The notes beneath the pieces were generated by a model. That model saw only the letters and a list, made by a program, of their open reading frames with translations, made no database searches and was not told the origin of the DNA. The position numbers and the translations under genes are program-made. A DNA stretch of 7,448 bases from Nitrososphaerota archaeon. GTDB lineage: Archaea; Thermoproteota; Nitrososphaeria; Nitrososphaerales; Nitrosopumilaceae. Of the stretch, positions 1-5,804 are shown in pieces. The stretch is from assembly GCA_028867395.1 (NCBI GenBank), contig JAGWGO010000068.1:1-7448 (forward strand), read 5' to 3'. Every line of letters begins with the position of its first letter. Position 1 is the first letter of the stretch.

Positions 1-2
1 TC

Positions 3-14
3 TATAAAAATTTT
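3..14 (-). terminator. possible T-rich terminator after the membrane-protein gene
   Basis: Read on the minus strand, the bases following the TGA at 46-48 run into a T-rich stretch (five T at 10-6, four T's complement just before). Archaeal transcription commonly ends at such T-runs without a hairpin. The same bases also contain TATAAAAA, so this could instead be promoter sequence for something outside the window. I see no gene in bases 1-45. Confidence 0.2.
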
Positions 15-45
15 CAATCTTGCGACAAATCAGATTATGATGTAA

Positions 46-1110
46 TCAATCTATTTTCTGTATGTGTTCTTTGAAGATTTTCATGCTAACTGCAGTTCCA
101 AGGGCTCCTATTGCAATTGCAGGCAAGGCAATGATTGGGTAGAACTTGGGCAAGTCTGTAAAATAGGTGCTGATAATTGCACTAGGCCAAACCGGAGATA
201 TTGTCAGTACCTCGTTGTATGTATGAGTGATAAGTGGAAAATAAAGTGTGAAAAACCCCATGCCTAGTATGGCGCCTGCAAGATATGCTAGCGGCTTTTT
301 TTGCGAATTTGATAATATCACGTCTGCAACAACTATTGGAATCAAGTTTATCAGGTAAAATGGAATTGCGATTCTAATCTTTTCATCAGGGATTATGGTA
401 GTAAGTATTGCCACTGCAACAAAGCTTGCCCCAAGCACAGACACATATCCAAATTTTTTACCTGCCATGGAAGACATTGATTTTAAGATAATTGAGCTCA
501 GAAATGGAAAGGCTGCAGTAGCAAGTATTACTGCAAGTGTAGGGTCAGGATTGAACTTGAAATGGACAGTGTTTGAAAATGGAAGTGTCAACATGTGAAG
601 CATTCCAGCAGCCGCAAGCCAGACTGGAAGTGTTGCAAGTATTGTTGTAAACATTGGTTTTGGGTTTGTCTTATCAAAGACTGCGAGCCTTACTCCAACC
701 AGCCCTCCAAGCCCTGAAGATAACATTCCTATTACGAGCATCATGTGGGTTGGACTAAGCAAGCCATCAAGACCAAATGCCTGATGCCAGGCAAAATCTG
801 CAGGTCCTGCTCCTACTAGTATGATACTTCCAATCACTGCCATCTTTGTTGGAAGCGACTTGAGAGGATCTCTTCGGAGCATCTGTTCGCGAAGCATAGT
901 GAATGATCCAACAATGGCTATGCCTGCACCTGTATACAAAATTGTATGTGGTGCAGAAAAGAAAATTTCCGGTCTGTTTATGAGATGGTTTGTAATGTCC
1001 CAACTTCCGCCAGTTGTTGTAAGAAGAATTCCGATTGAGACAAGAAGCGAGCCTGCAAAGAATCTATCCATGCGATATACTTGAAATCTTTTGACGTCAA
1101 CGGTAGTCAT
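46..1110 (-). CDS. multi-span membrane protein with duplicated D-x3-H-x9-S-x2-H motif, function unknown
   Basis: This 354-residue protein is an integral membrane protein with about 9-10 hydrophobic segments, the first at residues 18-36 and the last near 325-345. I do not recognise a named family. Two segments share an exactly spaced pattern, D-x3-H-x9-S-x2-H-x2-L-x2-G, at residues 38-61 (D38, H42, S52, H55, L58, G61) and 105-128 (D105, H109, S119, H122, L125, G128). This suggests an ancient internal duplication of a helix pair with a period of 67 residues. Paired membrane His and Asp residues could bind metal or haem, but that is inference. The ATG at 1110 lies 27 bases after the stop of the preceding gene, with an A-rich gap and no clear ribosome site. 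It is probably the last gene of the dismutase-led operon. I vaguely recall bacterial membrane proteins with a similar WH...SPxHL pattern and no assigned role. Confidence 0.85.
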   Translation of the reverse strand: MTTVDVKRFQVYRMDRFFAGSLLVSIGILLTTTGGSWDITNHLINRPEIFFSAPHTILYTGAGIAIVGSFTMLREQMLRRDPLKSLPTKMAVIGSIILVGAGPADFAWHQAFGLDGLLSPTHMMLVIGMLSSGLGGLVGVRLAVFDKTNPKPMFTTILATLPVWLAAAGMLHMLTLPFSNTVHFKFNPDPTLAVILATAAFPFLSSIILKSMSSMAGKKFGYVSVLGASFVAVAILTTIIPDEKIRIAIPFYLINLIPIVVADVILSNSQKKPLAYLAGAILGMGFFTLYFPLITHTYNEVLTISPVWPSAIISTYFTDLPKFYPIIALPAIAIGALGTAVSMKIFKEHIQKID

Positions 1111-1137
1111 ATACTATTTTTTTGAGATTTTTTGTAA

Positions 1138-1749
1138 TTAAGGCTTTGTCACGTTTATGACATAAGGAGTGGAATACTCACTTTGTTGGTCCAGTACCCC
1201 GCTTGATGGATAGTGTATGATATCAGAGTGTGGCAGGCAGACGCTCTTGACTAGTACAAGAAACTTCCCTGCATATCCTGGTGTGACATCTATTGTGATT
1301 GCATGCGATGTTCCACCATCCCATGGTCTGTTGTAAGATTCTACCATGGGATACTGTGAATAAATCGGGAACTGAGTACCTTGATAGTGCGAACCAACTT
1401 CCTGCCCTTTGTTTATTATCATGGGATGCTGGGTAAAGTTGTCATCTTTGATAGTTATTCCATCAATACTTGTCATGTTGGGAAATGATACTGATAGGGT
1501 TTGCATGTCAGATGTCACTCCGCTGTTTGTTCCAACAACTGTTATCTCAAATGACCGTCCTTGTGATATGGAAGAGTTTGAGAGAGTAACACTTGTAATC
1601 TCTGGCTTTGGATACTGCTGCACAAGTGAGAGGTAAAATTGCGGAAAAAAGATATTTGCCAAGACAAGATAAATTGCAAGCAGCGATGTTATCGCAACAA
1701 CTACAATCAAAGTTTTTTTCCTGGACCTTGTTTTAGAGTTGGTAATCAT
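1138..1749 (-). CDS. membrane-anchored extracellular beta-sandwich protein, function unknown
   Basis: A 203-residue protein that I cannot assign to a named family. A basic N-terminus (KTRSRKK, residues 6-12) precedes one transmembrane segment at about 13-34, so the rest should lie outside the cell. Residues 48-105 resemble an Ig-like or CARDB-type beta-sandwich, beginning PEITSVTLSNSSISQGRSF. A His- and Tyr-rich part follows, with a single Cys in CLPH near residue 172, and the chain ends in a beta-strand. The reading frame is open to an ATG at 1806, but I choose the ATG at 1749. That start gives a normal membrane-anchor N-terminus and overlaps the dismutase stop as ATGA, a classic translational-coupling junction. 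Translation of this gene may therefore depend on ribosomes finishing the dismutase frame, which is interrupted here. A membrane protein follows 27 bases downstream. Confidence 0.8.
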   Translation of the reverse strand: MITNSKTRSRKKTLIVVVAITSLLAIYLVLANIFFPQFYLSLVQQYPKPEITSVTLSNSSISQGRSFEITVVGTNSGVTSDMQTLSVSFPNMTSIDGITIKDDNFTQHPMIINKGQEVGSHYQGTQFPIYSQYPMVESYNRPWDGGTSHAITIDVTPGYAGKFLVLVKSVCLPHSDIIHYPSSGVLDQQSEYSTPYVINVTKP

Positions 1750-2369
1750 GATGCTACTCTGAGATATCTCTCTTCTATTTCGGACCAGTTGATTACATTC
1801 CACCATGCCTCAACATAGGCAGCTCTCTTGTTTTGATACTTGAGATAGTATGCATGTTCCCATACATCCAGTCCCAAGAGAGGTATTCTTCTCATAGTCA
1901 ATGGGCTTGTCTGGTTTGGAGTCGTCATGAACTCTAGTCTTGAATAGGTCTGATTGTAGACTAGCCACCCCCACCCACTTCCATGTATTGCTACAGTTCC
2001 TTCGGAGAACTTTTTCTTAAATTCGTCAAAACTTCCAAAATAGACTCCGATCTCATCTGCAAGCCTTCCTCCTGGCTAGCCGCCACCGTTTGGTTTCATG
2101 CTTTCCCAGAACATCCTGTGATTCTCATAGCCTCCTCCGTGAAAATCGATGGCATCTCTTGAAGATTCTGGAACGCTTGTCATGTCAGATAAAATTCCCA
2201 CAATGTAATTTTTATGCGATAAAGCGTTTATCTTTGCAAGAGCATCGTTTAGCCCGTCAGTGTATGCTTGATGGTGTCTTATATGATGAATCCTCATGGT
2301 TGTCTCATCAATGTATGGCTCTAGAGCATCATACAAGTATGGTAACGGAGGCAGCTCATACTTTCCCAT
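1746..2369 (-). pseudogene. sod: Fe/Mn superoxide dismutase interrupted by an in-frame TAG
   Basis: This frame encodes an iron/manganese superoxide dismutase, which converts superoxide to oxygen and hydrogen peroxide in the cytoplasm. The reconstructed product is 207 positions long, normal for the family. The N-terminal half starts MGKYELPPLPY and carries the metal ligands H29 (HIRHHQAY) and H84 (ENHRMFW). The C-terminal half carries D168 and H172 (LDVWEHAYY), so all four ligands are present. Codon 98 is TAG (2078-2076), in the loop GGG-x-PGG where relatives usually have Lys or Glu. A single base change from AAG or GAG explains it, and there is no frameshift. A product stopping there (97 residues) would keep only two ligands and be inactive. 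The ATG at 2369 is preferred over one at 2441 because it gives the standard N-terminus and sits about 26 bases after a TATA box. Sequencing error is the main alternative to true inactivation. Confidence 0.9.
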
Positions 2370-2391
2370 ACCTGAACTTTTCAAAATTCCA

Positions 2392-2399
2392 TTTATATC
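2392..2399 (-). promoter_or_regulatory. TATA box of the dismutase operon
   Basis: GATATAAA on the minus strand is centred about 26 bases before the ATG at 2369. Transcription would start at or next to the ATG, giving a leaderless mRNA. Just upstream, 2400-2415 holds the inverted repeat CCAAT-N6-ATTGG, a possible operator or activator site. The spacing is the main argument for the 2369 start. Confidence 0.55.
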
Positions 2400-2443
2400 C
2401 CAATTGAATGATTGGTAAACTTCAACTTCTTGGGAAACCATAG

Positions 2444-2451
2444 ATATTAAT
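2444..2451 (+). promoter_or_regulatory. TATA box of the PAC2-family gene
   Basis: ATATTAAT is centred about 29 bases before the GTG at 2477, so transcription should start within a few bases of that codon. The nearby ATG at 2468 opens a frame that ends within two codons (ATG AAT CGT TAG-type short frame) and is not a competitor. The box faces away from the dismutase promoter in a 107-base divergent region. Confidence 0.45.
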
Positions 2452-2476
2452 CATATTAATGGAATAATGAATCGTA

Positions 2477-3169
2477 GTGAAATTTTCTCAGATAAAAGAG
2501 CCTGATCTACAAAAACCCTTGATGATTGCAGCAATGCAGGATATGGGAGATGTGGGAAGCATAGTGATTGATTTTATCAATACAAATCTTAACACGACGG
2601 TATTTCGCGAAGTCCTTCCGTCGTATCCTGCCTATGTCATTGACAACGGGGGATACATTGACCTGCCAGAAGAAAAATGGGAGTACCGATTTGGCAAGGA
2701 TACTATAGTATTTGGAGGAGGTTCTGGCCAGCCATCATCCACTGAGGAACTCAATGTCTTGTGCCAAGATGTCATCAACGTTGCAAAAAAATACTCGACA
2801 AGATTCATCTATACACTTGGTGGATTTCACACCACAAAACCAATTGGAAAAGATCCAAAGACCTTTGTCACTACGACATCGCTTGAGATGACAGATCAGG
2901 TGCGCAAGCTTGGAATTGCGACTACGCCAGAGGCCTCGATTATAACTGGCTTTAACGGTCTCATCTTGGGCTTTGCAAAGATGAACGGCGTACAGGGAAT
3001 AGGTCTTTATGCAGAGCTCAACGAGCCAAAACTTCCGCAGTATCGTTCTGCAAAAAGCATAATTAAGACGCTTGAAAAACTAACATACCAAAAACTTGGA
3101 AATACCTCGGAACTTGATGCCATGGCAGACGAGATAGAGTCAAAGACTAGCGGCGAACCCACAGAATAA
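2477..3169 (+). CDS. PAC2-family protein, proteasome assembly chaperone homologue
   Basis: A 230-residue soluble protein of the PAC2 family (Pfam PAC2), which includes eukaryotic proteasome assembly chaperone 2 and archaeal PbaA/PbaB-type proteins. Family features seen are the N-terminal glycine-rich stretch after the first strand (MGDVGSIVIDFI, about residues 22-33), the central strand and loop YTLGGFHTTKP (about 112-122), and the glycine-rich TGFNGLILGFAKMNGVQGIG (about 158-177) leading to a LYAEL strand. The C-terminus is acidic (ends GEPTE) and lacks the HbYX tail by which some chaperones dock on the 20S proteasome. A proteasome role is therefore inferred from the family only, and many archaea have several PAC2 paralogues. 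The start is GTG, fixed by the upstream TATA spacing and family-like N-terminus. The gene is monocistronic and converges on the Trp-rich protein gene, with 2 bases between their stops. Confidence 0.87.
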   Translation: MKFSQIKEPDLQKPLMIAAMQDMGDVGSIVIDFINTNLNTTVFREVLPSYPAYVIDNGGYIDLPEEKWEYRFGKDTIVFGGGSGQPSSTEELNVLCQDVINVAKKYSTRFIYTLGGFHTTKPIGKDPKTFVTTTSLEMTDQVRKLGIATTPEASIITGFNGLILGFAKMNGVQGIGLYAELNEPKLPQYRSAKSIIKTLEKLTYQKLGNTSELDAMADEIESKTSGEPTE

Positions 3170-3171
3170 TT

Positions 3172-3525
3172 CTAGTTTTGTCGCCACATCTTTTGCCAGG
3201 TCTCGGCAAACTGGTTCATCATGTCGCCATAGGTTTTGAGCTGGCCAAATCCTGACTCGCTAATTGATTTTTGCCAGTTGTCGCCAAACTGTTTGAACGC
3301 TGCTGCCCCTGCCTGAGTCATGGCCTTTTGCCAGTTGTCTTGAAACTCTTTCATTGTCTTCTGGCTTGACTCGTTGACTGCCTTTGCCATTACTTCTTTG
3401 TATTTTTCTTGCACTTCGGCGCTTGTCTTTTGTAGAGACTCGAAATCATGCATCCATTTTTTTAGAACCTTGCCATACTCGTTCCACATCTCGTCCCAGT
3501 CGCCTGTTTTATCACTTTTTGACAT
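3172..3525 (-). CDS. Trp-rich helical protein with 19-residue repeats, phasin/PhaE-like
   Basis: A 117-residue, hydrophilic, probably all-helical protein with no signal peptide or membrane segment. It has seven Trp (W10, 14, 24, 65, 84, 110, 114) and many Lys, Gln and Glu, resembling small phasins or the PhaE subunit of class III polyhydroxyalkanoate synthase. That resemblance is compositional, so function is uncertain. Residues 64-82 and 83-101 are tandem 19-residue units, each starting NWQK and ending in (F/Y)GD, and a degenerate third unit starts at 102. The repeat is also visible in the DNA: the 14-mer ttttgccagttgtc occurs at 3269-3282 and again at 3326-3339, exactly 57 bases apart. If it coats polymer granules, the divergent reductase gene could be relevant, but that link is inference. 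Alternatives are a coiled-coil scaffold or a stress protein. Confidence 0.8.
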   Translation of the reverse strand: MSKSDKTGDWDEMWNEYGKVLKKWMHDFESLQKTSAEVQEKYKEVMAKAVNESSQKTMKEFQDNWQKAMTQAGAAAFKQFGDNWQKSISESGFGQLKTYGDMMNQFAETWQKMWRQN

Positions 3526-3548
3526 GACTACTCTATTGTATAATCATC

Positions 3549-3556
3549 TGATAAAC
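3549..3556 (-). promoter_or_regulatory. TATA box of the Trp-rich protein gene
   Basis: Minus-strand GTTTATCA, centred about 27 bases before the ATG at 3525, predicts a leaderless transcript. A second AT-rich element, TTATACAA at 3543-3536, is only about 14 bases from the ATG, too close for a TATA box serving this start. Confidence 0.4.
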
Positions 3557-3581
3557 TTGTTTATTCAGAAAAAAGATTCTT

Positions 3582-3589
3582 TTTTTAAT
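3582..3589 (+). promoter_or_regulatory. TATA box of the short-chain dehydrogenase gene
   Basis: TTTTTAAT is centred about 26 bases before the ATG at 3611, so transcription should begin at the ATG itself (leaderless). It lies in an 85-base divergent region shared with the Trp-rich protein gene. Confidence 0.5.
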
Positions 3590-3592
3590 CGG

Positions 3593-3611
3593 TGATACAG
3601 TCGTTGTATCA
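3593..3611 (+). promoter_or_regulatory. 19-bp dyad, candidate operator
   Basis: TGATACA-gtcgt-TGTATCA is a perfect 7-bp inverted repeat with a 5-base spacer. It sits directly between the TATA box and the start codon, and its last base is the A of the ATG. This is where archaeal repressors commonly bind to block polymerase recruitment or escape. The regulator is not known. An RNA hairpin is less likely if the transcript is leaderless, because only the last base would be transcribed. Confidence 0.4.
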
Positions 3612-4327
3612 TGAAGAATGACTTTGCCGGCAAGGTAGTGCTTGTTACCGGTAGCAGTGGAGCGCTAGGAATTGATGTCGGGCAAGCATTTCTTAAGACA
3701 GGGGCATCACTTATCTTGACATACTTCTCTGATAGCTCACTACCGCTGCTGCAAAAGATTTGTGGTACTTCAAAAAACCTGTTCTTACTTCGAGGAGATT
3801 TTAAAAAAGAAGAGGATGTAAAGACACTGATCTCCGAAGTTGTCAAGAGATTTGGAAGGATAGATGTCCTTGCAAATGTCATAGGAGGATACATTGCAGG
3901 CAAACCAGTAACGGAGATCGAGGAAAACGAATGGGATGAGATGATGCAGCTCAACCTCAAGACTGCGTTTTTACTAAGCAAGCATGTCGTTGTGCAAATG
4001 CTAAAGCAGTCTAGTGGAAAGATAATTCATGTTGCCGCAAGGCCCGGACTGAAGGGGACTGGTTTTGACGCAGCATACGTGGCATCAAAGTCTGGAGTGA
4101 TTCGATTGGTAGAGTCCCTGTCAGAAGAGGTAAAATCAAAAGGAATCAACGTCAATTGTATCTTGCCAAGCATAATTGATACTCAGGAGAACAGAATTGC
4201 AATGCCGGGGGCAGACTATGCAAAATGGGTCAAACCAATTGACATTGCCAAAGTTATTCTGTTCTTGGCCTCTGATGACGCAAGGCCAATAACTGGTGCT
4301 TCTATCCCTGTCTATGGACTGGCATGA
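3611..4327 (+). CDS. short-chain dehydrogenase/reductase, quinoid dihydropteridine reductase-like
   Basis: A 238-residue Rossmann-fold NAD(P)-dependent oxidoreductase of the SDR family. The nucleotide motif TGSSGALG is at residues 13-20, the NNAG-type motif reads NVIGG (89-93), N115 is the structural Asn, and Y156/K160 form YxxxK. The usual catalytic Ser, 13 residues before the Tyr, is Ala143. The C-terminal part reads LPxxxDTxxNRxxMPxADxxxW (D190, T191, N194, R195, M198, P199, A201, D202, W206), which closely resembles, from memory, human quinoid dihydropteridine reductase, an SDR that also lacks the Ser. The protein may therefore reduce a quinoid dihydropterin, although automated annotation often labels such proteins 3-oxoacyl-ACP reductase. 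The true substrate is unknown. The ATG fits the TATA spacing. The gene ends 26 bases inside the convergent cupredoxin gene. Confidence 0.88.
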   Translation: MKNDFAGKVVLVTGSSGALGIDVGQAFLKTGASLILTYFSDSSLPLLQKICGTSKNLFLLRGDFKKEEDVKTLISEVVKRFGRIDVLANVIGGYIAGKPVTEIEENEWDEMMQLNLKTAFLLSKHVVVQMLKQSSGKIIHVAARPGLKGTGFDAAYVASKSGVIRLVESLSEEVKSKGINVNCILPSIIDTQENRIAMPGADYAKWVKPIDIAKVILFLASDDARPITGASIPVYGLA

Positions 4328-5105
4328 ATCTTGTGAATAGTACTATTGTGACAACAGATATTGCAAGAGTTATGACCGCGATTGGTCCAAACTCTGGAAC
4401 CACTTGTGTTCCAACAATGCTTACTTGCTCTGTAGTCGGAGAGATTGGTATGGTAAGAACTGCCATTCCCTGCTGATCTGATTCTGTAAAGTTTTTCGTA
4501 AAGACACCGTCAAGCTGTACTCCGAAAAATGGTGGCGTAATAAGACCAGTTGGAAGGTTGATGACAAGATTGCTTGTCTGGTTTGTCTGTCCAACAAGCA
4601 CTAGGTTGAGTGACTTGTCCTTTGCTCCAATGTTTGCAGAGATTATATTTTTGACAGACTGGTACTGCACGTCAAAAGTTGTCTTGCCATCTCCGGCATC
4701 TGCACCAACATTGTGGATGACTTTGTATCCTCCAGGTACTCCTTGGACTTGAACGGTGCCGGTCATCCATGAATATGACTTGTCATAAAAGCTAAAAGTG
4801 CCAACGTCGTATTGTGTTAGAGTATACGACGCATACTGTCCTGGGTTTATTGTTCCACTATCGAATTTACCGTCTGGTCCGGAATTTGTAGTACCAGAGA
4901 CTATTTCATGTGGAACGGTATCGCCGTTTCCAAACTCTAGAGTGTCACCAACATAAGCCAGTGATGAAGGCGGGTAAAATGTCAGGTGCGCATTTGGATC
5001 AGCAGAGCCTGTATGAATGTCGATTTCAATATTTGACGCAAATGAGTTTGAAGCTAATGGAATTAACAAGACCAAGGCTACAGAGATTATTGCTATCTTG
5101 TACAT
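4302..5105 (-). CDS. secreted cupredoxin-fold protein with PEFG-CTERM tail
   Basis: A 267-residue exported protein. Residues 1-23 form a signal peptide (hydrophobic core IAIISVALVLLIPLA, cleavage likely after SFA). Residues 25-122 form a cupredoxin-like domain with PHEIVSGT and a final strand ending WMTGTVQV. Of the type 1 copper ligands, H66 and M114 remain, but the Cys position aligns with D108 and the second His with Y111, so a blue-copper centre looks impossible. Residues 125-232 form a second beta-rich domain of a kind I recall in thaumarchaeal surface proteins. The tail has PEFG at 237-240, a hydrophobic helix and a basic end (RFMPVHRQG), which is the PEFG-CTERM signal linked to archaeosortase processing. 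A TTG at 5108 is also in frame, but the ATG at 5105 fits the TATA spacing. Its 3' end overlaps the dehydrogenase gene. A structural or metal-sensing envelope role is inference. Confidence 0.88.
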   Translation of the reverse strand: MYKIAIISVALVLLIPLASNSFASNIEIDIHTGSADPNAHLTFYPPSSLAYVGDTLEFGNGDTVPHEIVSGTTNSGPDGKFDSGTINPGQYASYTLTQYDVGTFSFYDKSYSWMTGTVQVQGVPGGYKVIHNVGADAGDGKTTFDVQYQSVKNIISANIGAKDKSLNLVLVGQTNQTSNLVINLPTGLITPPFFGVQLDGVFTKNFTESDQQGMAVLTIPISPTTEQVSIVGTQVVPEFGPIAVITLAISVVTIVLFTRFMPVHRQG

Positions 5106-5127
5106 CAAGACGAGTCTGAAATATTGG

Positions 5128-5149
5128 TTAATAAGTATCGCTATCGATA
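5128..5149 (-). promoter_or_regulatory. TATA box and adjacent dyad of the cupredoxin gene
   Basis: Minus-strand CTTATTAA (5135-5128) is centred about 26 bases before the ATG at 5105, predicting a leaderless mRNA. Immediately upstream, 5136-5149 is the inverted repeat TATCG-N4-CGATA, which overlaps where TFB would contact and could be a regulator site. The neighbouring ribbon-helix-helix protein is one possible binder, but nothing in the sequence proves it. Confidence 0.4.
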
Positions 5150-5214
5150 AAAATTACCAACTTGTCAAACAGTTCTTGGAGTGTTCCCCGTCTGAGATAG
5201 TTTCTCTTCTAGAT

Positions 5215-5772
5215 TTAGGGCTGCCAAACTATCAATTTGACAAACTTGAAGATTACTACTTCCTCGTCTATCGATTCTTCAGTTATGTGAACCTTGAGCG
5301 ACTCTAGTATGGACTTGATATATTTTGAAACAAACCTTGCCCACTTGCGGCCCATGTTGGTCTCAAAGACCAGAGTGTAGTTTGAGCGCTCCTCTTTGTA
5401 CCTAAATTGGTACCATCCGCAATACTTGCCGATTATGGAAAAGTAATTTTCTATGATATTGTCCAAGTTATACTCCCATCCTCCAAGGGCAGCAAGCTTC
5501 TTGACCATCCTTGGAGCAAGTTTTGAGAGCTCGTTCATGGTAGGCTCATCGAGGCTCTCAATTATTGCCGAGAACAATATCTGTGAGGTAAGAATAGAGG
5601 GCATCATCTCAAAACGTTTGTCAAACGACACATGCTTGTTTAGGATCTTGACGATAAACGAGTTTAGGGGAAGATCTTTTTCGTCTGCCCCTTTTCTCAA
5701 TTCCTCGAAGAGGTTGCCTGAGAGTCTAAGGGTGATCCTATTTGTACGGAACGTAGTCTTGAGAGATTCCAA
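5215..5772 (-). CDS. ribbon-helix-helix DNA-binding protein with unrecognised C-terminal domain
   Basis: A 185-residue protein. Residues 10-48 look like an Arc/MetJ/CopG ribbon-helix-helix fold: strand TNRITLRLS, helix NLFEELRKGADEKD, the LPLNSF turn and a second helix IVKILNKHV. Such dimers bind short inverted repeats through the strand. Residues 50-185 are mostly helical, with GGWEYNLDNIIENYF and W/Y-rich stretches, and end in a beta-type segment. I do not recognise this part; it could sense a ligand or make oligomers. The usual small repressors are 45-100 residues, so the extra domain is unusual. The start is TTG at 5772, with no in-frame ATG upstream before a stop. A TATA box (5812-5805) predicts a roughly 10-base leader containing GGTAGGAA, a weak ribosome site. 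It stands alone between the cupredoxin and aminotransferase genes, and its target is unknown. Confidence 0.75.
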   Translation of the reverse strand: MESLKTTFRTNRITLRLSGNLFEELRKGADEKDLPLNSFIVKILNKHVSFDKRFEMMPSILTSQILFSAIIESLDEPTMNELSKLAPRMVKKLAALGGWEYNLDNIIENYFSIIGKYCGWYQFRYKEERSNYTLVFETNMGRKWARFVSKYIKSILESLKVHITEESIDEEVVIFKFVKLIVWQP

Positions 5773-5804
5773 ATTTCCTACCGTATCATGCCTATTCGTA
5801 CCAT

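Noticed and set aside
1750..1806. 19-residue extension of the beta-sandwich protein to an ATG at 1806
   Set aside because: It lies wholly within the dismutase C-terminal codons, and the ATGA junction at 1749 gives a normal membrane-anchor start.
2076..2078. TAG as a pyrrolysine codon in the dismutase
   Set aside because: Pyrrolysine is not known for this phylum or enzyme, relatives have Lys or Glu at this loop position, and TAG serves as the normal stop of three other genes in the window. Kept only as a check to run.
2370..2441. N-terminal extension of the dismutase to an ATG at 2441
   Set aside because: The extra 24 residues do not match the family N-terminus, and the TATA box falls inside them, 26 bases before the ATG at 2369.
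3565..3981. 138-residue minus-strand open frame
   Set aside because: It is antisense to the dehydrogenase N-terminus, whose nucleotide-binding motif is clear; the translation is low-complexity Ser-rich and family-less.
5017..5307. 96-residue plus-strand open frame bridging the cupredoxin start and the ribbon-helix-helix end
   Set aside because: Most of it is antisense to two better-supported genes and it runs through their promoter; no domain is visible.
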